In this document: piece after piece, positions 47,093-59,951 of the stretch | Position numbering within the stretch: position 1 is the stretch's first letter | How the letters are laid out: each line of letters starts with the position of its first letter | NCBI RefSeq assembly: GCF_905147045.1 | Contig: NC_065896.1 | Span: 7,031,001 to 7,095,000, forward strand | Direction: 5' to 3' | Origin: Nymphalis io | Lineage: Eukaryota > Arthropoda > Insecta > Lepidoptera > Nymphalidae | Length of the DNA stretch: 64,000 bases | Made by a program: the position numbers and the translations under genes | The notes under the pieces: generated by a model | Seen by the model: the letters and a program-made list of their open reading frames with translations, nothing else | What the model was told of the DNA's origin: nothing | The model's database searches: none

Positions 47093-48579
47093 TTTATCTA
47101 GCTTTGAGGTATCGTATATGTGTTTTGGTGTCACGTATATATGTAATGCCATTTGTATTTCCGAAGTAACTATAATGATACATAATAATTATTACTATTT
47201 CAATAAAATACTGATGCTGAATACATCGTCTTAAATAAGTGAAACTATGCGAATAATCATGTAATGTTCGAATAATAGAGTTTAAGGTAATAAATATATC
47301 AACTTACTAATGTAAGAAATGTAAGGTCGTATATCCATTGTAATTTTGCCAAGAAAATTAGTATTCACGCTAATTTACTTTGGTAATCTCCTCGTGCTAA
47401 ACTCGTAAAAGCCCGCATAGCGAAGTGTGCATCTGCAATGCAAATGGTTTGCACACGCTCTGAGATTTGTGACAGAATAGTTGCTCTAAAATTTTGAAAA
47501 CAACAAAAAAATTAAACGTATTTCTTTCTAGATAAAAATATTATTGTTCATTACTCGTTTACGTTTTTTAAGAAATGTACAACACTTTTATAATATATTT
47601 ACAGTTGTGTGACAAATGTGTTTATGTTTAATTATCCAATTTTTTGAAACAAATAATGTTAGGGTTATTATAATCACCCTAAAAATATAATCATATAAAT
47701 GCTTGGTGGTAACTTAAGATAGATTTGTTTTGTGGTGTTTTCCTTAACATAACTATGAATAGTTGAATTATTCACGTTTCACATTTTTCAACCAAATGCT
47801 ATTTTATTAAAACCTTAGCAGAGTGCCAGTAAATAAAACCTACTATATTTAAATTGTTGTACCATGTATAATAACAAAGTAGTTGGAAAGTTAACATAAA
47901 ATAACATCAGCTAACTTATTACTATAAGTAATTAAAATTATTATTGGCTTAAAAGATGTTAATACACTAGTTATAAATTAGTTTAATATAAAACAAAAGT
48001 GTCGGTATGAACTGTCAACAAGAAGTAAAAATATTCTCAGCAAGTCACAAATTTACAGGTACCACGTATGTTTTCCTTGTCTTTTCTTTCGCTACCTTAT
48101 CAGATAACACATGTCTATACATCAATCCAAGTTAATTATCACAATCGGGTTTCCCCTGATGGAAAGCCTTTGTTTAGTTGATGGATTCGTCGCTGAAATT
48201 CAATAGCTCTCTCGGCTAATGGACAATATTGCGACAGTTATAGGACACCTGAGGTATCGCATCGGATCTATTTCGATACTTTATATAGATGAAAGAGCGA
48301 TATCTAGTTAATAGGGCAGGTGGACTTTATCAAAAGTTAACGTGTTCAAATTCAAGTAAGTATCTACTATTGAATTTTCTTTGTGCTGAATTTGGTTTAT
48401 TTCATGTCTTGGTAAAACGTCACATTATCACAGTTGATTAACTTCATGTAATAAAATACTTAGCTTAAGAAGAAAAAGACTTTACCTCAAGTTTTTTTAC
48501 AAGCATCACTAACCAAATAGAACTAAGGGAATACAGGCGTTTTATCGAATAGATATTTTTAAATGTAAGTTTTGTAATT

Positions 48580-48728
48580 ACAGGCACAAGGGATATAATA
48601 TCTTAGTTCTCAAGGTTGGTGGCGCATTGGCGATGTTAGCGATGGTTAACACTTCTTACAATGCCAATGTCTATGAGCGTTGGTGACCACTTACCATCAG
48701 GTGGCCCTTTATGCTCGTCCGCCTACTT
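48580..48728 (+). repeat. 3' half of a family B repeat
   Basis: From 'attacaggcacaagggatat' to 'atcaggtggccctttatgct'. Confidence 0.8.
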
Positions 48729-48864
48729 ATACTATAGTTTCTTCTCTATGGATCTAAACCTGTTATTGATGATTATATTATCTAACGATATAATTTAGAA
48801 ACCGTATAAATAATATTACTGTTAGCCGTATAATTAATATTAATGTTGCTTTATAATATTAGTG

Positions 48865-48901
48865 TCACTTTTACGTTTATAAATAATATAAACGTGAAAG
48901 T
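48865..48901. repeat. Hairpin, 16-bp arms, one mismatch
   Basis: CACTTTTACGTTTATA faces TATAAACGTGAAAGTG across a 5-base loop. Confidence 0.8.
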
Positions 48902-49916
48902 GAGATTTTATACTTGTATAATAGCCAAGTTTAATTATCTTTTCTGAGTAAAGTCATTAAGAAGTTTAAGCGCAATATGACTATTGACGTTCTAGGAAAA
49001 TGTTATGTGGTTGAATGTAATCATAGAGTTCTGTTACAGACTTGTCATAGCAGCCACAATGGAATTTATTGTTCTCGGAACTAAGATTTTGAAGACTGAA
49101 CTTATTCAATAAACTTCCCTCAAGTTATTGAAGAATTAAACAGGAAATTTAATGGAAACATTGTTCAAAATACAACCGCATTAAACAGTAGTAATGTAAT
49201 AAATATACGTAAGATTAATATGAACTTGGTGTTTAAATAATGCTAAACTAAAACAAATATTATGAAATCGAATTAGATTTTAACAATATATTTCAACGAT
49301 GAAATAATTTCTGTAAATTGGATTTAATTTCAATAAATGTTTCATTTATTTATTTAGATACATATTTTTGCAATAATTTATAAATAGTGTATTATCATAA
49401 AATATTAAACAAATAACATAAATCTAATACAATATCAAAGTATATAATATTATGCATATTTACAATAATATTTATCGCCGTGAAAGAAACAGTGACGAAT
49501 AATATATAAAGGCTAGAAGTAAAAAAAAAATCGTAAGTTGCCGTCTCCGCGTGTCAATTTATCCTTTCTTGTAAAAGGTGTTCACTCTTAGAATAAAATT
49601 CCGCAAATACTTTTAGCCTTTCCAGTTAATAATTTTAAATCTAATGTAAGAAATATTGTTAAATAAGGCGTGTAGTGAAAGTACCATTTGTCGATTATCA
49701 TACATGATACAGAATAATAATTTAATTTAATTTCATCAAAATATCTTTGTGATTTAAGTGGTGAAAAATAGTAACTACTGAGTTTCTCGGTTCTTCTCGG
49801 TAAAATCTATATTTCAAACCAATGGTTTATTCAATATTCATTTAATTGAATCCTGTAATACGAAGATTTCAAAGTGATTTTGGAGCTGAATAATAATACT
49901 TTATATTATAAACTTG

Positions 49917-50200
49917 GTGCTAGGACTTTGTGCAGATTGTCTGGGTAGGTAAGTACTACCCACTCATCACTATCATCTACAAATAACCAAGCAGGAAAAC
50001 TTAATATTTTTGTGTTCCGGTTTGAAGGGTGAGTGTAACTATAAGCACATGGGTTATTATAGTCATCAAGGTTGGTGACGGGCTGGCGATGAATAATAAT
50101 AATGAAATAAGAGATGGTTAATATTTCTTACAGTACTAACGTCTATGGGCGATGGTGACCACTTACCATCGGGTAGCCTATTTGCCAGTCTGTCTAACTA
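49917..50200 (+). repeat. Older family B copy
   Basis: 'tgctaggactttgtgcagat', 'tgtctgggtaggtaagtact', 'gtgttccggtttgaagggtg' and 'gtgaccacttaccatcggg'. Confidence 0.75.
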
Positions 50201-50514
50201 TACATGTGTATATATTTATTTTGATCGATAAGATAAATCATGTGGGTTTTTCGTTGACTACGAAACTCTATAAACGAGAAATTTCCTTTACTCAAATAAA
50301 ATGAATGCTCAAGCAGTTTTTAACGAGCATGAGCCAGTGTATAAAAGAGAACTTTAACGCTATTCGGCGATTTCGGTAATTGATACAGGCTATAATAAAC
50401 TAGGTCAGCTGAGATTACATCTCTAAAAATAATACTATAAATTTTCTTTTTTTCACGCCGTATCTATTTAAATATTTTATTAGTATTTGAGAAATAATAT
50501 TTTGTATATCATAG

Positions 50515-50617
50515 TGGTGGATTTGATCCGGATGGTATTTATTCTCCAATCGATACGAATCAATATGATTTGGAAACCTTCAAGAAAATATCCCATTTAT
50601 TCCTCAAGGACGTATCT
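50515..50617 (+). other. Exon-like 34-codon segment
   Basis: A possible acceptor ATCATAG precedes an open frame GGFDPDGIYSPIDTNQYD..., ending at a GTAAGC donor (GTATCT|GTAAGC). No partner exons were found, so a transposon remnant is as likely. Confidence 0.2.
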
Positions 50618-51114
50618 GTAAGCCCTCCGGTATTCCGGTCACCCACTACCTTCTGCACGTAGGCCCACTGTAACATAAAAATACGTTATGTATAGGTACC
50701 AAGCAATGCCCTTGCGTTGCAATGCCTCTTTAACTTTGTTTTATGTCAAAACCTTTACGAAGTCTTAATGAGAACTGTACGAAAAATATTTGAGATAAAC
50801 AAAACCTTAATTGTTATAGATGAGTAGTATGCATATATATATATCATACATATAGTAGTATGCATATATACATATATAGATATAATTATAATATATACCA
50901 TATATTATGTTTGATGTTAATTAATTTAAGCCCTATATTATGGTTCATTAGCAACAGTTAACTTGCATATACATATTATGCAAGTGCAATTGTACACGTA
51001 ACCGTGGTGATTGCATTTTCATAATTACTAGCAAAACTTAGCAGACGCTATTCTGAGTTTTTAAATAAATATTAATTATTATCGATTGGTTTATATATAT
51101 ATATATATGTATAT

Positions 51115-51335
51115 ACCGGTCTGTAGGATTTTGGCCACGGCAGCCAATCCCAAGAGAGATTAGCCAACAGCGCAGGAGATATTATAGTGCATAAGTGTGT
51201 GCGTAAACACAGGTCTTCTCTCACTCTCATAATCCGATGGGAAGTCAATACGACACGACCGGAAAGAGTTCAGGCGCAGGACCAATGGCTTTACGTGCTT
51301 TCCGAGGTACGGGAAGTGTACACACTTCCAACTTA
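51115..51335 (+). repeat. Lepidopteran LINE-like repeat fragment
   Basis: 'ttttggccacggcagccaat', 'caagagagattagccaaca', 'acacgaccggaaagagttca' and 'gctttacgtgctttccgagg'. The reverse complement of the same segment occurs at 63655-63860. Class not certain (RTE- or Proto2-like from memory). Confidence 0.65.
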
Positions 51336-51806
51336 TATATACATATATGTGACAACCTTAATGGTAATCGGTCAAACGATGTTCAAACAATATCTGTTTT
51401 TATTTATTTCACCGTAAAATAGTACGGAAACGTATAAAAAATTCGATAGCTAGCTTATAACTTTTCGTTTAGGTTGGGTTAGTGTTTTTAAAATAAATCT
51501 GAAATTGACCCGTTATCTTAAAAACAAATACGATGTAATAAATATAATTTTAACTGAAGTTCTTTGTAATGATGCTATAAATATCTAATGTAGATTTCTT
51601 TTATCTATTTTGACTTCAATTATTGCAAGTTTCAGATATCATGGCCCGAATAGCGTCTATTAACTGAAAAGGGAACGAATGTGTCGTTTACCTCGCACAA
51701 TACTGTCTGGCCCGTTTTTATCTGCAGCAAAATAACGAAGTAAATTAATCGAAGTGGTAAATGAAAACAGATTCCACAATATCAACGCCTCTTAAAATGT
51801 GATGCA

Positions 51807-52014
51807 TCAAGGAAATATGAACTTTATTTCATTTCGAGTATTGCAGATAACCTCGATGATATTTATTCAGTAACATTTTAACAATTATAGTTATAATTTA
51901 ATTGTTATTTTCAAGGAAATATGAACTTTATTTCATTTCGAGTATTGCAGATAACCTCGATGATATTTATTCAGTAACATTTTAACAATTATAGTTATAA
52001 TTTAATTGTTATTT
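51807..52014. repeat. Perfect 104-bp tandem duplication
   Basis: 51807-51910 and 51911-52014 are identical base for base, with one further matching base after the second copy. Confidence 0.97.
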
Positions 52015-52015
52015 T

Positions 52016-54300
52016 GAAAAAGTTAGTGAAATATTATTTTTTTGTTCAAATCTGAGAAAATAAAATGTTATTGTTTTATTCTGTCAGTTGTTTCAGAAGA
52101 AGCCCGGGGATTTAGGAAGGTAACAGTATCACACGTGCTTCGGAATCACTTACTTTGTGTGAACTCTCTCCGGTCGTGTCGTTCCACATGCACTAAAATG
52201 TTTGCAGTACTAGTCTTATGACGAGTACCTTAGTCAAAATTAATTATATTTTACTTTTTATTATTATAAAACGTTTTTTTATAATACCATTCTAAAAGCT
52301 AGATGAGTGATTATTATGAACTAAAGTTTGATAAAGCAATTCTTTAATCAATTCAATTTTGTAGCCGTGATAGGCGTATACGAGTTTCTTGAAGAAAATT
52401 TTTTTTTAACAATAAACGGATCCAATATTTCTTTTACATTTTTTACTATAGATTTCATTTTTAATAAAATTTGCTAACACGAAATACGTAGGCGTTATAG
52501 CGTTGATCTTTTGCAAAGAGTAAAATTTTTAAAAATCTATCTTATCTACACTAAAAAAAATACCATGAGTTTCTGAAATGTTTTTTTCTGAACCTGGAAT
52601 ATTCATTATTTGGGAATTAAGAAAATAGCATATACAAATTAGAAACTTGAAAAACTATTATCTTATTGCAGTTTTGTTCAGGAATTTTCAATTTTAAAAG
52701 ACGTTGTTAGAGTGTTTTTGAAATGTATGCAGCGTGCATCCCCAATGATGCATGTTTGTGAGTTTGTGAGTTGTAGTTAGAAATAAATTGATGACAGTAA
52801 TGAAAACATACCCCCCTACCATACTCAATGGTAAGTTACTTAAAGTAATACATTACATTCAGGAAATATTTAGGATCTTACCCCAATATTCAGTTCAGTT
52901 ATTCTGTAAGAAATTCGATATTCAACTCGACCGCATAATACGACTTAAGGTGATATTCTACTTTTATGCATGTATACTGTTAATATTGTATTTATTATAG
53001 AAGCATTTTAGTTTCTGATATTTCACGATAGAGAACTACGTAGTTAGAAATTTTTTCATAGAGAGTAGTTCCACAGGACTAATTAATTTTAAAGTGACGC
53101 TTAAATTACAAGCGTTATATTTCCCTCTGCTATTCAACGAACATTTCCTATCAATATCTCCCTAAGAAGGCATTAAAAGGCTATTCCAATAAACTTAAGC
53201 GAAGTTTGAAGTGGTATGTACTTAGGAGAGCGATTTGCAAAATTACTCCTGCTCTAATGATACGATATTGTTGAATACCTGCTCCTAAAGCAATTTCATC
53301 TTCTTTGTTGTGGAAAAATAGTAAATTAGAAAATTCAATGTTTTGTCTTTGTTAAAAGAAGATTAAAAAAATATATATATATATCCGGCTAATTTGAGCC
53401 TTTCTTTTTTAAATTATATATGTTTTTAACAAATATTTTTAATTTATTCTTCTATATACATTATTGTATTCTTATAAATACCAAAATAGTTTGCAAATAG
53501 ATCAAAATTAAAATTATATATCAAGTGCAAGATTACTCTCATACTAACAGTTGAAGTTATATAAAAGCTCTTAATGAAAATTGAAAATTCTTTTGGTACT
53601 TTTTTGCTCAAAATATTGCTATTATTATTACGCATTGTGCGAAGGATCTTATTACGAAAATTAATATCAATAAATATTTGGAATATTATATTGTGTGTGC
53701 GGCTGGCTTACTTGCAGTATATCATTAAGCGTTGATACTTTTAAGAGAGGTAATCTCCTTAATAGCGTCTCGCAACAAACAGAACGTCAAACAATATATA
53801 AAATTCGTATTTCATCAACTTATTTGATAAGCTGCATATAATTTTTGTTATTTTTGAAAATAATAGTTAGTAAGACTATTATTTTCAATTAATATCAAGT
53901 ATTCTAATTAGTTACTTATAACTTGGGGAATATTTTGGTCCATGGAATGGTTTTTCCATTATTTATAAATGTTGTATGGTGATTTTATGGTTATATTGTC
54001 TTCGTCTTTCAAATATCAAATAATTAATGATAGAAAGAGGAACTTCTATGTAAGAATTAACCGCCAAAACCGTTAAATTAGTGAATTGAAAATAAGTTAA
54101 AAGTCGACAATTCCCGACGCCAGAATCTATAATATACATAGTAACGTATAAAAGGGAATTGAGCCCACCTACCTTCAACAGCACCTACTAGCTAACGTAG
54201 ACTGGGCCCAGTATGTGTCTTCGGTCCTCCTATTTATATGTCTTCTACAGGTTACCAGTTGCGGATTGGCTTTAGAAATTAGCATCTCGATTTTGGGTAG
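52016..54300. other. Intergenic DNA
   Basis: A fragment at 52090-52195 has pieces of the 51.1-kb repeat ('ctctccggtcgtgtcg'). 53140-53220 resembles 30461-30540. No gene signal. Confidence 0.4.
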
Positions 54301-54328
54301 GAAATGTGGTGGAAGGGTACGGGGGAAG

Positions 54329-55010
54329 TACAACTACCTTGTACCACTCCCCCCCCCCACGGAAATCCATGTTTACCGAGATATTCATGATTAAAGTTTT
54401 GAGGTTTAGTCACCTCTGAAATATCATTTCCTATAATTTTAGACTAAAATAATGTCAAATTAAAGGGGAGGGGTAAGGGAGGGAAATTTTTATTGTTGTT
54501 CTATTATAATTTATTATTATGTAATAATTAATTATTATTTTAGAAAAAAATTAAATAAAATTTGTATGATCATTGGAAGGCTTACGATTGTCTGGTTCAG
54601 TGTTGTTATATCCATAAAAAAGTGAATTATAGTAATCCAGACAATGAAAAACCATTTGTGGCCAAAGATGTGACTCATACCCTATATTGATACATGTATT
54701 GAGTCCAAGTGAAGAGTATTAAAAAGATTCTTCTACAAAGACAATTACAATTATGCAGAAAATTAGGCAAATAGGACTTAACCGAATTGGCCCATGTTTA
54801 CTAGTCTAAGGCAGATCAGGTATGAATGTCAATTAATAATGGGGGCGGGTTTAGCCCCTCTAATCGCTCCCTCTTAATTCGATACTATTTAAGTCTAAAA
54901 TGTTAGGAAATTATAGTTCGGAGGTGACTAAACCTTAAAACTTTAATCATGAATATCTCGTTTTCCATGGGTTTTCGCGTGGGGGGGGGAGGGGTACAGG
55001 CGGGTTGTAT
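54329..55010. mobile_element. Inverted-repeat (foldback or MITE-like) element
   Basis: Left arm about 54329-54475 and right arm about 54868-55010 are imperfect reverse complements. Both hold a C- or G-run, 'gagatattcatgattaaagt', 'aggtttagtcacctc' and 'tttagact'. About 390 bases separate the arms, with no usable frame. Ends are 'tacaac...gttgta'. No target duplication was clear. Confidence 0.75.
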
Positions 55011-55654
55011 ATTGTATTCGATTTAATAAAAATATAATCGGTTTCAGAACGTCATTGGTATTTTTTGGTAAAAAAAAATAGTTTTCCCGCACATATACAA
55101 AAGGGGAACTGAACGATTGTCATCGAACAACAATATATGATATTTTGTTTTAATTAATTGAAAATATCTCATAAGTTATTATATTAAAGATATTGAAATT
55201 AAAAAATAATAAAATTTATTACTTCTACTGGTGTGTTTATTACACAGATTACAGTTTTTTATGAGAGTGCGTAAAATATCGATCGGTCAGGTCGGATATC
55301 GATGAGAAGACAATAGTTCAACCCATGTGGCGCGTGTAGTCGCGCGTCTAAGCAATAGGAACTTTTCTATTCGGTTTCCTCTATTATGAATGAAAAAAGT
55401 ACTCAAATTCATTTCCAGAAAATAAATAACTAGATAAATCTTGTTTTTAAAAATTGTATTGTCTTATAAATTGAAATAAAGATCAATAATTACATTTGAA
55501 GTGTAAATTGTGATAAGAAATTAATAAGATGTTTTCCGGTTCGGAACATATTGTAATGAATACATAATATGAGGATCATATGATTTCGTAAGCACGTTAA
55601 CATTGTGACGGCAAAAACGGATAACAAAAGGTAATTAAATTTAACAGCGATGAC

Positions 55655-55697
55655 CACAAGATGGCTGCCCATGTGACGTTCCGCCAGAGTGACGTAA
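55655..55697. promoter_or_regulatory. YY1/Pho-like and CRE-like site cluster
   Basis: AAGATGGCTGCC at 55658-55669, TGACGT at 55674-55679 and TGACGTAA at 55690-55697. This spacing resembles TATA-less housekeeping promoters. On the minus strand a 60-codon ORF starts at 55672 (MGSHLVVIAVKFNYLLL), on the plus strand a 26-codon ORF starts at 55661; neither is recognised. Confidence 0.3.
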
Positions 55698-55749
55698 CAA
55701 CAAAAAGTATGATCGACCCCGGTCTCGCCGTCATATTTTAATAAATTCT

Positions 55750-57145
55750 GACAATAATAAAATTAAAAATTGCTACGGTTGTCTTAATTATAATTTATTA
55801 ATATGATCTATACTATTTTTTGGGCCGACATATAGGCTGCCTATAAAGGCCCCTTAAAAATAAAAGATAAAAAGAAAAATCAAAAAAATATTTTTTCCTC
55901 AAATACGCAATTAACGAATGTTATAAATTTTTCTACATTATTATATTCGCTTACTAAAAAATGAAAATGAAAATTACGAATTTACCCGTTAAGAAAGTTT
56001 TACGTTGAATATGTTAATAGTTATATTTTTGTGAATTTTGAACAAATGTAACGTTTCGGTTTATAATATTTTATCAGCGAATAAGTGTAATTCAATTAAG
56101 TTTGAAATATCACTCGGAAATTGCGGTTGGTGCAAAAATGTTAATCTGAGAGACGTTAAGGGTCTCGTGTGTATCGTAAGTCACTTTTAATGAGGAAAGA
56201 AATTGGATTATTTTATTATAGCCTTTAACTCCTTTTCGTTCGCTTTTCCAGTCAAGATATGCTTGGATTGACAAAATTTACTTATATATCCTTATTTCTC
56301 CCTTTCAACTTCCTTTTAATTGCTTATTATTAAACTGCGATTATTATTTTTTAATATAATAGTGTAAACTTTCTTAATTTCGAAGGTATTAAAATTCAAA
56401 CATTCTTCTCCGTCTTAACGGTTTTATTATTTTAATATAACTCAATATTATCCACAGTGGTAATACAATTTGTTTTATAACTCAAAAATTACCGTTCCTC
56501 TTTTAAAAAAACCAAACAATGCGAGCTTCTTGCTAGTACTCAACTGACTAATCATAATATAATATTTTTCGAAACCGGTAGTCAAAATAGAGCTACTAAA
56601 CAATAAAAGTACGAAATATTTAAATATACAATATAAAAAATAAACAAGCAAAAATCACGTTTTGTAGTAAATATGACAATAATATAAATTATAACTTATT
56701 AAATTCTTTTCATAATGCAGACTTATTTTAATGGGCAAGGCTATTCTTTACAAAATGCTCAATAGTTATTTGAAATTACAGTATGATTATTTTATCAAGC
56801 TAACAATAGTAATTATGAATTAATTAAAATTAAAATATTCTTTATTCAAGTAAAGATTTTTTATTTATGTTAAAAATTGAAATTAAATGTAAAGGTACAT
56901 TCCATTCATCCGGAATATAGATTCTACCGTGAAGAAACGACAAGAAACTTAATAGTTTCTCTTTTTCGCCAATTTACATAGGTATGTTAATTAAATACAA
57001 TTAAGTAATTCATCCTACATGAAGATAAAAAAATAATCTTTATATATATCTTTGTACGTATCCACACATGTGATATGCATAAGATAACTTGTTATTCAAT
57101 AGAGAAAATATTTGTATATAAATAAAGTACTTGTCAAAGTATCTT
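55750..57145. other. Intergenic AT-rich DNA
   Basis: Nothing recognised: no splice pairs, repeats or RNA genes. Confidence 0.5.
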
Positions 57146-57149
57146 TTCT

Positions 57150-57425
57150 TTATAAAAAAGATAGGCGAACTGGTAGATGAACCACCTAATGGTAACTGTT
57201 CACCACCGCCCATAGACATTGGTGCCGTGAGAAATATTAACCATTCCTTACATTACCAATGTGTCACCAACTTTGGGAACTAAGATGTTATGTCTCTTGT
57301 ACCTGTAGTTACACTGATTCACTCACTCTTCTAACCGAGACACAACAGTACTAAGTATTGCTGTTTGGCGGTAAAATGTAATGAGTGAATGGTGTCTACC
57401 CAGATAGCTTGCACAAAGTCTTACA
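57150..57425 (-). repeat. Repeat family B, only antisense copy
   Basis: Plus-strand reading is the reverse complement of family B: 'accacctaatggtaactgtt', 'caccaactttgggaactaag', 'tgtctacccagatagcttgc'. Confidence 0.8.
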
Positions 57426-58029
57426 ACCAAGTGAAGTAATCTCGTATGAAATAAGTAATTAGTATCTTATTATACTGCGGAGACTAGTTCTGTCAGTTCA
57501 AGCCGAGGTCAGGGACATTCTTTGTCTTCTAACAAAGAAGTATTTCGGCTAATTGTTGTTGAATTTTATCTTCAAGGGTCGACCTAATCTTAGAGGATAA
57601 CAAAAAGATCAATTTTCCTAAGAGTATTAGCTTAAGCGGGCAAAAGTAAAAGGGTTATCTTCGTAATTTATGTCTTCACGGCTTATAAAGCAAGGGGAAA
57701 ATATTTTTATACATACAACATTGTATTTAATTGGATTAGTATTAAAAATAAAATAATATTAGTATATATCTGTTTGAGATTAATACACTTCACGGAAATT
57801 GGCCCAAGTGTATTTTATAAAGGAGAATGTTTATATACTATTCATTTTGTTGTAACTTTAAACAACCGATCGCGTTGATAATTTGTACACATTAGTATTT
57901 GAGAACTGTTAATATTTTAGATTATTCTTTTATTCATAGATGAATAACATTCAATTCTTCATTTTTGTTTGTTTACACACAACTAAGCTATCATTGGACG
58001 CCTCATTTGTCAACAACTAATACAATACT

Positions 58030-58205
58030 AGTTTTCCATCTTGGCTTCGCACGCGAGTGGGTCCCGCGTACGGACAAAGTGTACCTTTCTTGTACCCTGA
58101 CGACGTGTATGCAAAATTTAATGATGATCGTTTGAGAAGATAAGATGTGAAAGCGTAACAAACAAACAAATAAACTCACTTTCCCACTTATAAGATTATT
58201 CAGGA
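58030..58205 (+). mobile_element. 3' end of an RTE- or Helitron-like repeat
   Basis: 'cacgcgagtgggtcccgcgt', then 'gtgaaagcgtaacaaacaaa' and 'aactcactttcccacttata', a tail common in Lepidoptera. Confidence 0.45.
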
Positions 58206-58839
58206 TATACAGCCATGATATAGTTTGTTGAGTTTTGCTTTTGCTATTTTAAAGTTTCACATTCACATTTGACGTTATAAAGCGAGTACTAGTTGGATAA
58301 GCAGATTACTTCGTAAGGTCTCTCGGAAATAAATGATTCTGAGGTCTGATGATAAAGACGAAATAAGTCCAAAATAAAATTCGCTTATCTAGGTAGTATT
58401 TAATTATAATTACAAATAACTTTATACATTTTTATAACATTCTAACATACATATATTATAATTTAATAATATCACTTGACTTATGTTATATAAACTAGCG
58501 TACTAGTATATTATATATATAGTAGCAGTATATACTATATAAGTTTTATCACAAAATATAAGTGATTAAAGTAATTTATTTTCATTAATTTCGACCCCAT
58601 TTTATTTAAAAAAAAAACAATAACATTCAATCTCTAGTTTTTGTTTGTACAAGCAATTGGTCAAACGATATAATATTACATTAATATGTAAATATATTTT
58701 GTATCTATTTGGAATAAAAAATATTTCCACAATTCTATTTTAATGTGAATGGCAAATTGATAATCTTCAATATCTTGAAGAGGTTAAACAATAACAAAGT
58801 ATTAACTGAAGACAGGAATTATAAAGATAAGGGCTCGCC

Positions 58840-58970
58840 ACAAAATTATTTGTAAACATTTATTTCCTCCGAAAACGGGATCCCATAAATTACTTCAATG
58901 TCTTCTGCAGGAAAAACATAATTAATGTTTGTAATCAGAGAGCTACGAAGTAGATAACGCCAGATGCTTC
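58840..58970. repeat. Dispersed repeat pair with 34.2 kb, copy 2
   Basis: Same ordered words as 34195-34345, including 'taaacatttatttcctccga' and 'gtttgtaatcagagagct'. Confidence 0.6.
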
Positions 58971-59147
58971 TTAATATTATGTAATATCGGTCATAAACTT
59001 CAGCTTGCGCTACAATATAATTTATTGAAAACTGAAGTAGGTATATATATATAATAATTTATAATAATAATAGTATATATTATAATTTATAAGATAATTG
59101 ACAGTTTCTAGATTAATTTAGTATTCTATATAGTTTTGATATAGTTA

Positions 59148-59455
59148 TATAGCCAAGGTGGCCCAGTGGTAAGAACGCGTGAATCTTAACCGATGATTAT
59201 GGTTTCAAACCCGGGCAACGCACCACTGAATTTTCATGTGCTTAATTTGTGATTATTATTCATCTCGTGTTATACGATGAAGGAAATCATCGCGAGGAAA
59301 CCTGCATGTGTCTAATTTCACTGGAATTCTGCCACATGTGTACCCGCAGCAGCAACAGCGTGGTGGAATAAGATCCATACCTTCTCCTCAAAAAAGGAGC
59401 GGAGGTCTTAGCCCAGCAGTGGGAAATTTACAGGCTGTTACTACTACTACTAAGC
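59148..59455 (+). repeat. Full-length SINE family A copy
   Basis: Head 'agccaaggtggcccagtggt' with A box, B-box-like 'ggtttcaaacccgggca', tail 'cccagcagtgggaaatttac', ending in (CTA)n. ATAGTTA at 59141-59147 and 59456-59462 is a probable target duplication. Confidence 0.88.
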
Positions 59456-59653
59456 ATAGTTAAAATGTTTGCTGGATCTCGGGTAAGTGTATTGATACAA
59501 ATTTGTATTTTTTTAAGGAGTAACTACTGAGTTTCTTGTCGTTTCTTCTCAGTAACATCTATATTACGGACTGTTGGTAGCGCTTTACGATTCATAAGTA
59601 CTTGTAAAAGTCTATTTGAATAAAAATATTTAGATTTTGATTAGATTTTGATA

Positions 59654-59951
59654 TTTACTGGTGGTAGGGCTTTGTGCAAGCTCGTCTGGGTAGGTACCAT
59701 CCACTCATCAGATATTCTACCGCAAAACAGCAATACTTGATATTGTTGTGTTCCGGTTTGAAGGGTGAGTGAGCCAGTGTAATTACAGGCACAAGGGACA
59801 TAAAATCTTAGTTCCCAAGGTTGGTGGCGCATTGGATATGTAAGCGATGGTTGACATTTCTTACAATGCTAATGTCTAAGAGCGTTGGTGACCACTTACC
59901 ATCAGGTGGCCCATATGCTCGTCCGCCTTCCTATTCTATAAAAAAAAAAAA
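59654..59951 (+). repeat. Repeat family B, best-preserved copy
   Basis: 'actggtggtagggctttgtg' to 'gctcgtccgccttcctattc' and an A-run; useful as a reference for the family. It starts only 200 bases after the preceding SINE A. Confidence 0.88.

Noticed and set aside
52788..53000. 70-residue ORF with hydrophobic end
   Set aside because: Looks like a chance frame in AT-rich DNA; no supporting signal.
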